Origin: Candidatus Poribacteria bacterium
GTDB taxonomy: Bacteria; Poribacteria; WGA-4E; GCA-2687025
Assembly (NCBI GenBank): GCA_002687025.1
Contig: NYZG01000004.1
Coordinates: 1-15,093 of the forward strand
Length of the DNA: 15,093 nucleotides
Direction: 5' to 3'
Positions 8,032 to 14,993 of this stretch are shown piece by piece (the stretch's first letter is position 1; every line of letters begins with the position of its first letter). Below the pieces are notes generated by a model. The model was not told the DNA's origin and searched no databases. It saw nothing but the letters and a program-made list of their open reading frames with translations. The position numbers and the translations under genes were made by a program.

Positions 8032-8375
8032 GCCCTCGACAGTCGGCGTGAAGGTGACTGTGACCGTCTCCGTTGCGTTCGGCTCCAGATGGAAGGGGCG
8101 GTCTGGATGTCTGGCGCGAGCGTGAACATCGGGTTGTCCGAGGCAATGGCGCTGACGGTCAGCGTGCCGGCTACCGTGCTGGTGACCGTGAACGTGGCCG
8201 TGTCCGACGCGCCGACCTGTACGCCGGGAAAGTCGACGGAAGCCGGCATGACTGAAATGCCGACAGCGGAAGCCGCGACGGAGAACGCCACGCTGGCGCG
8301 TACGTCTGGGTTGTCCGTCGCGCTGACGAGGTCGTGCGCATCATCGGCGACGAGGGCGACATGGGCGGCATACGT

Positions 8376-9542
8376 CTATGCATCCACAAGTCCGGTGATC
8401 GCGTCCGTCAACACGCCCGCGTCGACGTGGGTTCCACCCGCTACGCCCTCGTCCGGGAAGGGAGAGTCATGTTGCCAGTGCCAGTGGCCCGGCGCCGGGT
8501 GGTCGGTGATCGCCACTGTCAGGGGCGTGTCCGTCGTGCCGGCGGGGAACACTTCATCCACTGTCGGCGCGGCGATAGTGACGGTGGGCGGCGCCAAGTA
8601 TGCGGACCAATCCGCGAAGTCCTCGCTGCGGCCTGACGGCCTGACAGTGACCCGATCTGACCCGTCCGTGGCCGCCATAGTGGACACCTGCCACCACCCG
8701 ACGGCGCCTATGCTCTGGAAGAGAATCCGGCTGCCGTCATATGACCATCTCGGTCGGATGTCCTGTAGGCCGGGACTTGACAGATCCCTTACCTGATGTG
8801 TGTCGATCGTCAGGATCTGGATGCTGTTGCCGGAGTCGAAAGCCAATTGGGCGCCGTCCGGTGACCACGCGGGCCGGCGCGCCGGAGAGGGGACATCGCC
8901 AAACGCAACGGGGTTGATCCCGTCCGTTCCGACTACGTGTATCTCGTACACGTCTCCGGCCTGAATACCGTAGGCTACCTGTGTGCCGTCCGGTGACCAT
9001 GTGGGCTCGCTGGTGCTGACGCTGTCGCTGGTCAGAAAGCGCTGGTCCTCGCCTGTCGCATCCATCAACCACAGCTCGGCGCCTCGACGGAAGACGATCG
9101 TCGTACCGTCGGGTGCCCATGCGGGGACACCGTCATCCGAGGCTGGGTCCGGTGTTAGGTTCTCACGGTTTGCGCCGTTGGCGTCCATGGCTATGATGTC
9201 GCCCCCGCCCTGCGCGTCCTCCGCAACATACACAATCTGCGAGCCATCTGGGGACCACCTCGGCGCCGTGTCCACGGTGGCGTCGTCCGTGAGCGCGATC
9301 GCATTCTGACCGTACGAGTCCATTACCCAGATGTCGTCGTACGCTCTCGAAACTATCCTGGTACCTGGGATCTGGGCCTGCGTCGGTGCTATCGCGACCC
9401 AATGCGCGGACACCAGCGCGGTGACGCCCACAGCAACGGCGTCACGACGCGCCCGCCGAGATCGGCCGCCGCCGGGCGGCAGAGGAACGCCGTCTGCCAA
9501 GGTGATGTGGCTCGTTCGCTCGCCATTTCGAAGCAGCGTCAT
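8376..9542 (-). CDS. N-terminal open part: exported TolB/PD40-like beta-propeller plus Ig-like repeat
   Basis: A 388-residue fragment up to the premature TAG. A long basic N-terminus (RSRRARR) precedes a hydrophobic export segment (AVAVGVTALVSAHWVAIAP, about residues 34-53) and a possible cleavage after TQA. A TolB/PD40-type propeller follows, with repeated blades W[SA]PDG[ST]-like: APRWSPDGSQIVYVAED, PAWAPDGTTIVFRR, PTWSPDGTQVAYGI, PAWSPDGAQLAFDS and PRWSYDGSRILFQS. Then comes one Ig-like repeat with PGHWHWQHDSPFPDEGVAGG, cut at GLVDA. The same frame continues beyond the stop with a complete ASH-like domain (MPASVDFPGVQVGASDTATF), down to the frameshift near 8095. As it stands the product would be a propeller lacking any surface-retention domain. 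PD40 propellers usually bind proteins or glycans; no catalytic residues are evident. Confidence 0.7.
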   Translation of the reverse strand: MTLLRNGERTSHITLADGVPLPPGGGRSRRARRDAVAVGVTALVSAHWVAIAPTQAQIPGTRIVSRAYDDIWVMDSYGQNAIALTDDATVDTAPRWSPDGSQIVYVAEDAQGGGDIIAMDANGANRENLTPDPASDDGVPAWAPDGTTIVFRRGAELWLMDATGEDQRFLTSDSVSTSEPTWSPDGTQVAYGIQAGDVYEIHVVGTDGINPVAFGDVPSPARRPAWSPDGAQLAFDSGNSIQILTIDTHQVRDLSSPGLQDIRPRWSYDGSRILFQSIGAVGWWQVSTMAATDGSDRVTVRPSGRSEDFADWSAYLAPPTVTIAAPTVDEVFPAGTTDTPLTVAITDHPAPGHWHWQHDSPFPDEGVAGGTHVDAGVLTDAITGLVDA

Positions 9543-9617
9543 ACGTCCAGTGCTCCAAGTAGCGCGGCCCAACGGCGCGACCGCTATCAGCAGACCATGG
9601 ACACTAGATGCGTGGCG

Positions 9618-9660
9618 GGGAGGGAATCGGACGCCGAAGTGACACCGCGTGGGAGGGAAT
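9618..9660 (-). repeat. Direct repeat ATTCCCTCCC x2 upstream of the TolB-propeller gene
   Basis: Two exact copies of ATTCCCTCCC (minus strand) at 9660-9651 and 9627-9618, 33 bp apart start to start, about three helical turns. They lie 76-118 bp upstream of the ATG at 9542, between sigma-3 and the gene it may control. A tandem regulator or sigma site is possible, but no partner sequence elsewhere supports it. Confidence 0.35.
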
Positions 9661-9672
9661 GCGGGGGTGGCC

Positions 9673-9837
9673 CTACGACCGAGGCGCCGCCGAGACGATC
9701 ACACGCACGACGGTCGCGGCGCAGTTCGAGCGGCCGCGTCGCCGCCGTGCGTCCACCCACGGCGCCCGGACGCCTCCGAGCCGTGCCGCCGTGTCGATGA
9801 CGTGTGCGGGCCAGCGGGATACGTCGGTCTCGTCGCC
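9673..9837 (-). other. In-frame continuation of sigma-3 beyond its TAG stop
   Basis: Directly after the TAG at 9840-9838 the frame stays open for 54 codons to a second TAG (9675-9673) and reads like the rest of the ectodomain: GGEPV*GDETDVSRWPAHV, then APWVDARRRR and CAATVVRVIVSAAP. From memory of Poribacteria surface domains, a motif of the form EPVW.D.ND...W followed by a terminal .AT.VRI.V strand ends this fold. The TAG would then replace TGG (Trp). I did not run an alignment. Confidence 0.5.
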
Positions 9838-11676
9838 CTACACGGGTTCTCCGCCGGCCCAGTTCGTGCCGGACGCGACGTGCGCGGGCGTGGTTTCCGC
9901 GGCGCCGGCGATGACGATGTGGTGCGCGCCCTGTTGTTCCGGCGCGATCAGGTCGATCTCCGTGCGGTACTCGCCGACGCCGGCCCGCGCGTGTCTCGCG
10001 ACGGTCCGGTAGCCCGCCGCGCCTGGCTGCCACGTCGCAGCCTGGACCACCGGGTACTCCGCGTGCGGCCCATGGCTGTTCGCGAGGCGCACGCTAACCC
10101 ATCCCCGTATCGGCGCGCCGGGCGCAACCGTCACGGTGGCGTGCGGCCTCAGGAGATCGCGGCCGTTCAGCCTGCCGCCTACCAGCCGTATGCGGGAAGT
10201 GTCCGGGAGCGGCTCCACTCCGCGTCCGGCGCCGCGCGGCGCGCCGCGCGCATCGCCCGCGCTGGGCAGCGCGGCGATGCGGATGTCATCGACGTACGTC
10301 ACAGCCTCGGACACCCCGTCGCCCGAGCGAATGAAGAACCCACGCACGGGCCGTCCGACAAACGTGGTCGCGAGATACGCGTCTTTCACCACGAGATCGC
10401 CGTCGAGCGATACGTCGTAGGATGCGGCCGCCGGGCGGTATACGATCCGCATGTGCACGCAAGCGGTGACACGCCCGGTCGCCTCGGGTTCGTCGTATCC
10501 CGTACGGTATTGCCACGGCCGCGTTCCCGCGCGGCGTAACAGGCGCTCCCATTCTGCCAGCGTATCCCCGAACACGAACCCGACGGTCGTCAGACCGTCC
10601 GTGGCCGGCGTCTGCATCCACGCGTCGACCACCACCACGTCCGCGGTGTCCGGCAGCGGCCGGTATACGCCGTAGCCGTTCATGATGGCGATGGCGTCAC
10701 GATGTCCAGGCAGGTCGTTTCCCGCGGGCCGGGGAAGTCGTGAATCCCGCGCCGGGTCGGCGGGAAGCCAGCCTTCCAAGGCATCCCTGTGGCGCAGCAG
10801 CTCGCGCTGGCGTAGTATCGGCGTGTCGTTCCGCAGGAGCGCGACCGGCCGGTGCAACACGGTCGTAAGGTACTCCACTGCGTGGCCCGAGCCGTCTCGA
10901 TTCGCCATCGATCCGCGCCGGGCAGACGCGCCGACTAGCACCGACCCCAGCAGAAGCAGCGCGGCGCCACCGCACCCGACCGCGGCCCACGCCCAACCGG
11001 AGGCGCCCCCGGCGCGCGTAACGCGCGTGTCGACGCCTGGTCGTGTCGACTGCGTGGGCGTAGGCGTCGCGGAATGGGCCAGCGCAGCCAGCGTGAGACA
11101 GTGCGTGCGGAGCACGTCGCGACAGTCTTCCTCCAAGCCGGCCCGGCGGAGATACGCCCGCATCGCGCGCAGTCCTCGGCGCAGGCGCTTCTCCGCCGCG
11201 TCGCCTGTGATGAGGAGAACTTCGCCGATCTCCTTGAAGGTGGTGTCGCTACCGAAGCGCATCAGGAGCACACGACGGCAATCGGGTGGCGCCGCGCGCA
11301 GCGCCCGCCGCGCGAGTTCCTCGCGATCGAGATGCGACGTGTCCGGTGTGACCGTGGTCGGCCCGTCGTCCATCCGGGCCATCGCCGCGCTCCCGCGCGT
11401 CGCTGCGCGGTTGCGCGCCCGGGCGCAGGAGGCGGCAATGCGACACAGCCAGGAACGGAGCCGGTCCGGCGCGCGAAGCTGTTCGAGTCGCTCATACGCG
11501 CGCATGAATGCGTCCTGGACAACATCGTCCGCCTCACCGTCGTCCAGGAGCTCCGCATAGGCGACGGCGTACAGGAGTCTCCTGTGACGCGCGACGAGCG
11601 CATCATAGGCGCGGCGCTCGCCTCGCAGCGTCAGCTGGACGAGGGTAGCATCTGTCTGCCGGTCGTAGGATCCCAT
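9838..11676 (-). CDS. Membrane-spanning ECF sigma factor with two-domain ectodomain (sigma-3)
   Basis: A 612-residue fusion. Sigma region 2 is at about 8-85 (YAVAYAELLDDGEADDVVQD, AFMRAYERLEQLRAPDRLRS). Region 4 is at about 118-177 (PPDCRRVLLMRFGSDTTFKE, ITGDAAEKRLRRGLRAMRAY). A Thr/Pro linker leads to a transmembrane helix at about 227-250 (GWAWAAVGCGGAALLLLGSV). Outside, a jelly-roll/LamG-like domain covers about 330-470 (GYGVYRPLPDTADVVVVDAW, ASYDVSLDGDLVVKDAYL, TYVDDIRIAAL). An Ig-like beta domain follows from about 494 (RIRLVGGRLNGRDLL, VTVAPGAPIRGWVSVRLAN). The ATG at 11676-11674 is chosen because region 2 starts a few residues later; no good Shine-Dalgarno is visible, and the open frame runs to 11853. 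The TAG at 9840-9838 probably removes the last 54 residues of the final domain. The gene is divergent from a serine peptidase across 60 bp and precedes the TolB-propeller gene. Confidence 0.87.
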   Translation of the reverse strand: MGSYDRQTDATLVQLTLRGERRAYDALVARHRRLLYAVAYAELLDDGEADDVVQDAFMRAYERLEQLRAPDRLRSWLCRIAASCARARNRAATRGSAAMARMDDGPTTVTPDTSHLDREELARRALRAAPPDCRRVLLMRFGSDTTFKEIGEVLLITGDAAEKRLRRGLRAMRAYLRRAGLEEDCRDVLRTHCLTLAALAHSATPTPTQSTRPGVDTRVTRAGGASGWAWAAVGCGGAALLLLGSVLVGASARRGSMANRDGSGHAVEYLTTVLHRPVALLRNDTPILRQRELLRHRDALEGWLPADPARDSRLPRPAGNDLPGHRDAIAIMNGYGVYRPLPDTADVVVVDAWMQTPATDGLTTVGFVFGDTLAEWERLLRRAGTRPWQYRTGYDEPEATGRVTACVHMRIVYRPAAASYDVSLDGDLVVKDAYLATTFVGRPVRGFFIRSGDGVSEAVTYVDDIRIAALPSAGDARGAPRGAGRGVEPLPDTSRIRLVGGRLNGRDLLRPHATVTVAPGAPIRGWVSVRLANSHGPHAEYPVVQAATWQPGAAGYRTVARHARAGVGEYRTEIDLIAPEQQGAHHIVIAGAAETTPAHVASGTNWAGGEPV

Positions 11677-11736
11677 GAGCGCTACACAGGATGCCTGGGA
11701 ATCGCGGAATCGGACACCTATCTGCACGGGAGACGC

Positions 11737-12429
11737 ATGATAGCCGCCGTCTTCAAGATCTCGTACAGCGCGCTGGGAGAGGAGTGGCCCGCCATTACGC
11801 TCATTGGGACGGCGTTCTTCGTACGTCCACGCGTGGCGCTGACGGCGCGTCACATCCTGCCGCCCTCCCGCTACGCTCCCGATGACGGCTTCACGCGCTG
11901 CGAGTATTGGCTACTGGGCCGCGATGGCTCCCGCATTCGGTTCGGGCCACGCCATCTGACACGCGCGCGCGGGCTCGACGCCATGCGAATCGATGCCCCA
12001 GAACCGTGCAGCGGCCGGCCGCTGCCGATAGCGACCGGCCCGCCCGCGATGGGTGAGATCCACGCCGCCTTGGGCTACGCGCACCCTTCGGCCATGGCAC
12101 AGCCGTATGCCGTGCGGCCCCGGCCCTGGAAACGCGCGCCGGACGTGCTGGAGTGGTTCGACATGGCGAAGCTGCGCCACGCGCGTCGCGGCGTGGTGGA
12201 TACAGCGCGCTCCGCGACGATCGCGGGAGCCGACGTCAGACTGGACCGCGTCAGCGTGATCGAGTTTCGAGCTGGTGGCGTGCAGGGGATGTCAGGCGGG
12301 CCGCTTGTACACGAAGCCACGGGCCGCGCCGTCGGCGTGCTGTCGTTCGGCCTGCCGAACGAAGGGGCCGCCAAGGATGTCGTATATGCGATGCCAATGA
12401 CGGACGTCGTCCCGGCCCTGGGCCTGTAG
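11737..12429 (+). CDS. Trypsin-like serine peptidase, cytoplasmic
   Basis: A 230-residue trypsin-fold (chymotrypsin-clan) peptidase. The triad is readable: His39 in GTAFFVRPRVALTARHI, Asp81 in RARGLDAMRI, and Ser186 in GVQGMSGGPLVHE, followed by the typical AVGVLSFGLP strand. The start at ATG 11737 follows GGGAG with a short 4-nt spacing; the frame is open far upstream only because it lies opposite sigma-3. No signal peptide or membrane helix is present, so it should act in the cytoplasm, and there is no PDZ domain as in DegP/HtrA. Stop is TAG; 56 bp separate it from the converging gene at 12486. The 60-bp divergent gap with sigma-3 suggests shared control. Cleavage of a membrane-held sigma factor by a co-located protease is an attractive but untested idea. 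Confidence 0.8.
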   Translation: MIAAVFKISYSALGEEWPAITLIGTAFFVRPRVALTARHILPPSRYAPDDGFTRCEYWLLGRDGSRIRFGPRHLTRARGLDAMRIDAPEPCSGRPLPIATGPPAMGEIHAALGYAHPSAMAQPYAVRPRPWKRAPDVLEWFDMAKLRHARRGVVDTARSATIAGADVRLDRVSVIEFRAGGVQGMSGGPLVHEATGRAVGVLSFGLPNEGAAKDVVYAMPMTDVVPALGL

Positions 12430-12485
12430 ACGCAGATCGCCTGCGCCGCCGAGATGGTTGCCGACATCCTGACGCGACGTGGGGT

Positions 12486-14123
12486 TCACACCACCCGCAG
12501 CACGCACTCGTGCCTGACCGTCTCAGCCGAGAATGGCAAGCTGACGACGAGTCTCCCTTCAGAGGTCTCGGCGCGGCCGTCCTTGCGGTAAGGGTTGTGG
12601 GGCGCCACCGGCCACCGCAACTCCGCCTCCGGCGGCGTCGCGAGGCGCCACCCGCCATGGGCAACCCATCCGCCACATTCCTCAACGACGATGGATTCCT
12701 CCGACAGATCCCCAACAGGCCCTGCCCCGGTCTCTACGGGCGATCCGAGCGTCGCCAGGAACGTCAGGTTCCCCCACGCATCCCCAGCCGCGCCCTCCAA
12801 CACTTCGTAGCGCAGACGGGCGCAGGCATTATCGACGATATCGACGGTGAGACGCGTCCGGGCCGAGCCATACTCGAGGCTCAGCGATAGCGTCTCCGCG
12901 TCGAGTTCTATCGCCGACGGTATGTGCGTCAGGCCCGGAGGCGGGGCGAACGTCGGGTCGGCATCCCCGGGCTCGTGCGCAAGAAGCTCCACGTCGCCAA
13001 CGGTGAAGTTGCTCCAGCGCGGCTGGAGCTTCGTGTTCCCGCCGCCGAGGATCACGCCCAGCCGGTCGTGGTAGATGCTCACGAAGTTCTGCCGATCCTG
13101 CACCCATCGGCTCTCCGTCAGTGGGCTGACGAAAGCCGATAGACAGACGAACCACGGCCCCTCCCGGTGTACCAATGCGTCGCCCCGACCGAGGACGGCC
13201 GTGGCGCCGGAGGAATCGTCCGACGCCTGCGGGAGCGACCCCTCGCGCCCATACAACACGAAACTGGCCGCCGTGTCTGGAGTGATGTCCGCGACATGCT
13301 GCCGCTGCCGGCGCAGGAACTCGCGACCAATGGGCGAGAAGCTGAACCCGACGTTACCCTCCACCGCGCCCGCGTGGTATGGATTCCGCTCGTCGATCGT
13401 CTCGATCCGGCTGCCGTCGGGATAGACGAACTCCGCGTGGAAGCGAGCGGCGCGTTCCAGCGTCGGCAGCACGTCCTCGTCACCCGACTGCGCGTGGTAC
13501 ACGCCGAGCGCCTCCGCATAGACGAAGTTGTACGCCACCACCGGCCCGACGTGTTCCGACCAGTAGCCGTCCGGGTGCTGATCCTCGCAGACGCGTAGCA
13601 GGAAGTCGCGCGCCTGATCGCGCCAAGCGCCGTTGTCGAACAGCTGACCCGCATGGTAGAGGCCCATGGCGTGGTGCGCCGGGATGTTGTGGACGCGTGA
13701 GAGCGCCGTAGCCGCGACCCCCTCGTAGCCAAGAATCAGCGCCTCTTCCCAACGGCGGCGAGCGTCTGCTGGCATGGCCTCGCGTATGATCCCGAACGCG
13801 CGGAGCCAGCGCGAGTACGTCCACGGCATGTGGATCGGCCCCCACGTGGAGCCGTCCTTCTTGCGGAACTCCCACATGCCGCGCTCGTCCTGATCGTCGA
13901 TGAGCGCGTCCCCGCCTCGCACGATCGCTGCGAGCAGGTCGGGGTCGTGGTGATTCGCGCCCGGCGTCGTCCACGCGGCTGCGAGCGGAAACAGCGCGTT
14001 CTGGTCGGTGACGATCCAGACGCCCTCGCCGAAGCGCCCTGTGGCGGGGTCCTGCGTCGCGAGTAGGTCTGGCGTGGCGTCCACCAGGCGCGCGGTCAGC
14101 GCTTCGCGGAATTCGAACGCCAT
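12486..14123 (-). CDS. Probable alpha/alpha-toroid protein, heparinase II/III-like
   Basis: A 545-residue protein without signal peptide or membrane segment. The N-terminal 280 residues are rich in helix pairs of the alpha/alpha-toroid type, with aromatic and His/Asp clusters in the loops (GSTWGPIHMPWTYSRWLRAF, HNIPAHHAMGLYHAG, DGYWSEHVGPVVAYNFVYAE, RNPYHAGAVEGNVGFSFSP). The rest (about 300-545) is beta-rich (ALVHREGPWFVCLSAF, RLGVILGGGNTKLQPRWSNF). This layout resembles polysaccharide lyases of the heparinase II/III and alginate lyase kind and some uronyl hydrolases, but I do not recognise the exact family, so substrate and activity are open. The start is firm: AAGGAG lies 8 nt before ATG 14123-14121. 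It stops with TGA, converges with the peptidase gene, and diverges from the LamG remnant across 165 bp. A sugar-degrading role would fit the glycan-oriented surface proteins in the window (inference). Confidence 0.75.
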   Translation of the reverse strand: MAFEFREALTARLVDATPDLLATQDPATGRFGEGVWIVTDQNALFPLAAAWTTPGANHHDPDLLAAIVRGGDALIDDQDERGMWEFRKKDGSTWGPIHMPWTYSRWLRAFGIIREAMPADARRRWEEALILGYEGVAATALSRVHNIPAHHAMGLYHAGQLFDNGAWRDQARDFLLRVCEDQHPDGYWSEHVGPVVAYNFVYAEALGVYHAQSGDEDVLPTLERAARFHAEFVYPDGSRIETIDERNPYHAGAVEGNVGFSFSPIGREFLRRQRQHVADITPDTAASFVLYGREGSLPQASDDSSGATAVLGRGDALVHREGPWFVCLSAFVSPLTESRWVQDRQNFVSIYHDRLGVILGGGNTKLQPRWSNFTVGDVELLAHEPGDADPTFAPPPGLTHIPSAIELDAETLSLSLEYGSARTRLTVDIVDNACARLRYEVLEGAAGDAWGNLTFLATLGSPVETGAGPVGDLSEESIVVEECGGWVAHGGWRLATPPEAELRWPVAPHNPYRKDGRAETSEGRLVVSLPFSAETVRHECVLRVV

Positions 14124-14288
14124 GGGTTCGGCTCCTTGTCAGCGGCAATCGGTCGAGTAGGCGTCCACACCCTACGACGGGGTCCGAGGACGCGCCAAGG
14201 CGATCGGCATTGCGCCTTCCGCGCCTACACCGGGCGTGCCAGGCTGCGCCCGGCTGGACACCGAGGTCAACAGAGGAAGGCCACTGGC
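14124..14288. other. Divergent intergenic region
   Basis: A 165-bp gap that must hold the 5' regions of the toroid gene (minus) and the LamG remnant (plus). Apart from the two ribosome binding sites (AAGGAG for the minus gene, AGGAAGG for the plus gene) I see no clear promoter, operator or repeat. Confidence 0.4.
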
Positions 14289-14722
14289 ATGCGGAGTCGG
14301 GTCAGTATGTGGGCATTATCGTGCGCGCCGGCCGCGATCCTGGCGGCTCCGGCGTCGGCGGCGGTTCAGGATTCGGTCCTCGGCGCGTGGCTGTTCGATA
14401 GCGACGACGGGAGCCAAGTCGAGGACATATCGGGAACGAGCGCCACGCCCTGGCAGTGGGGCAGGCGACGTCCGCCGATGGCCCGTTCGGACAGGCGTTC
14501 GAATCCGACGGCAGCCGACTTGAGGCGCCGCACGACGACGGTTTCATCACGCCGACCTTCACGCTCATGGCGTGGGTCAACGTCCCGGTTCACGGAAAGT
14601 GAGGCGAACCCTCGGCCTTTATCGGAAATCCGCGCCGCCCAACTGAGCAGACCGAGGATGGGCGCGCGAGCCAAGATGCCCGCGGAGCGCCATCTCTACA
14701 CGGTCTGCCGCCGCGCCATTGA
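14289..14722 (+). pseudogene. Decayed LamG-domain secreted protein gene
   Basis: Starts at ATG 14289 with AGGAAGG 8 nt upstream. A clear signal peptide (MRSRVSMWALSCAPAAILAA ... ASA) is followed by the opening of a LamG/concanavalin-like domain, VLGAWLFDSDDGSQVEDISG. At 14434-14437 the frame is lost; one extra A (GGAAC to GGAAAC) restores NERHALAVGQATSADGPFGQ, AFESDGSRLEAPHDDG and FTLMAWVNVPVHGK, the normal continuation of such domains. That frame then meets TGA at 14600-14602, where a Trp (TGG) would be expected before GEPSAFIGN, and closes again at TGA 14720-14722. The part past 14602 is only weakly domain-like, and the concanavalin fold is incomplete. Two independent lesions plus a missing C-terminus argue for a pseudogene over a single sequencing error. 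Confidence 0.7.
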
Positions 14723-14993
14723 ACGGTATGACATTGGTGTTCGGTTAGCCGACGGGCCACTTCCCGCCTGTTCGGTGCGACTCCTATCAAGGTGAGGAGA
14801 CGCTACGCATAGTGTGACAGCAGCGGAACTCACCGCAGGCGGCTCGCGCACGTCCGGCATTCGGGTTGACAAGTTACCGACGGCGCGGCCATGAAGTACA
14901 CGGGGTGGCGTGGACCCGTGTTTCCGCTATGCTTGTCCCAATCGTGCGGGGACTCGCCTCCCCGAACGGACACATGAACCAAGGAGGTCGAGC
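14723..14993. other. Region without recognisable gene
   Basis: With the degenerate tail of the LamG remnant from 14603, this makes about 390 bp with no gene I can support. It holds an isolated TTGACA (14866-14871) without a fitting -10, a TATGCT (14928-14933) that could serve as a -10 for the gene at 14994, and a small perfect hairpin CGGGGA/TCCCCG at 14947-14964 that would sit in the 5' leader of that gene. Confidence 0.4.

Larger units (their letters stand above)
6487..9542 (-). pseudogene. Secreted TolB-propeller/cohesin/dockerin protein gene, interrupted twice
   Basis: Read across its breaks this is one gene of about 1018 codons, paralogous to the 1038-4529 gene. Break one is an in-frame TAG at 8378-8376: GLVDA*TYAAHV aligns without gap to GLVDGGAYTVHV of the paralogue, and the frame stays open and homologous beyond it. 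Break two is a frameshift at the C-run 8095-8098 (G on the plus strand). Adding one C restores DIQTAPFHLEPNATETV, matching SALPFDVLPQGPETV in the paralogue. The start ATG at 9542 is preceded by GGAG at 10 nt; a TTG at 9572 is the longer option. The gene follows sigma-3 and ends at the terminator at 6421-6457. Both breaks could be real decay or assembly errors; the homopolymer site is particularly suspect. The open parts are described separately. Confidence 0.75.

Noticed and set aside
1038..9572. In-frame TAG codons as evidence for a recoded genetic code
   Set aside because: TAG also ends both secreted proteins exactly after the conserved C-terminal Lys, with a terminator hairpin 25-30 nt beyond, and ends the peptidase gene. 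TAG is therefore a working stop here.
11074..11736. Longer N-terminus for the serine peptidase
   Set aside because: The upstream part of the frame is antisense to sigma-3 and has no protein-like features; the trypsin fold begins just after ATG 11737.
12430..12580. Reading of the peptidase frame past its TAG
   Set aside because: The trypsin domain is complete at the stop and the continuation soon lies antisense to the end of the toroid gene, so no missing domain is implied.
14866..14894. TTGACA at 14866-14871 as a sigma-70 promoter for the gene at 14994
   Set aside because: At 17-18 bp spacing the sequence is CCATGA or CATGAA, a poor -10, and the leader would be long. Not strong enough to call.
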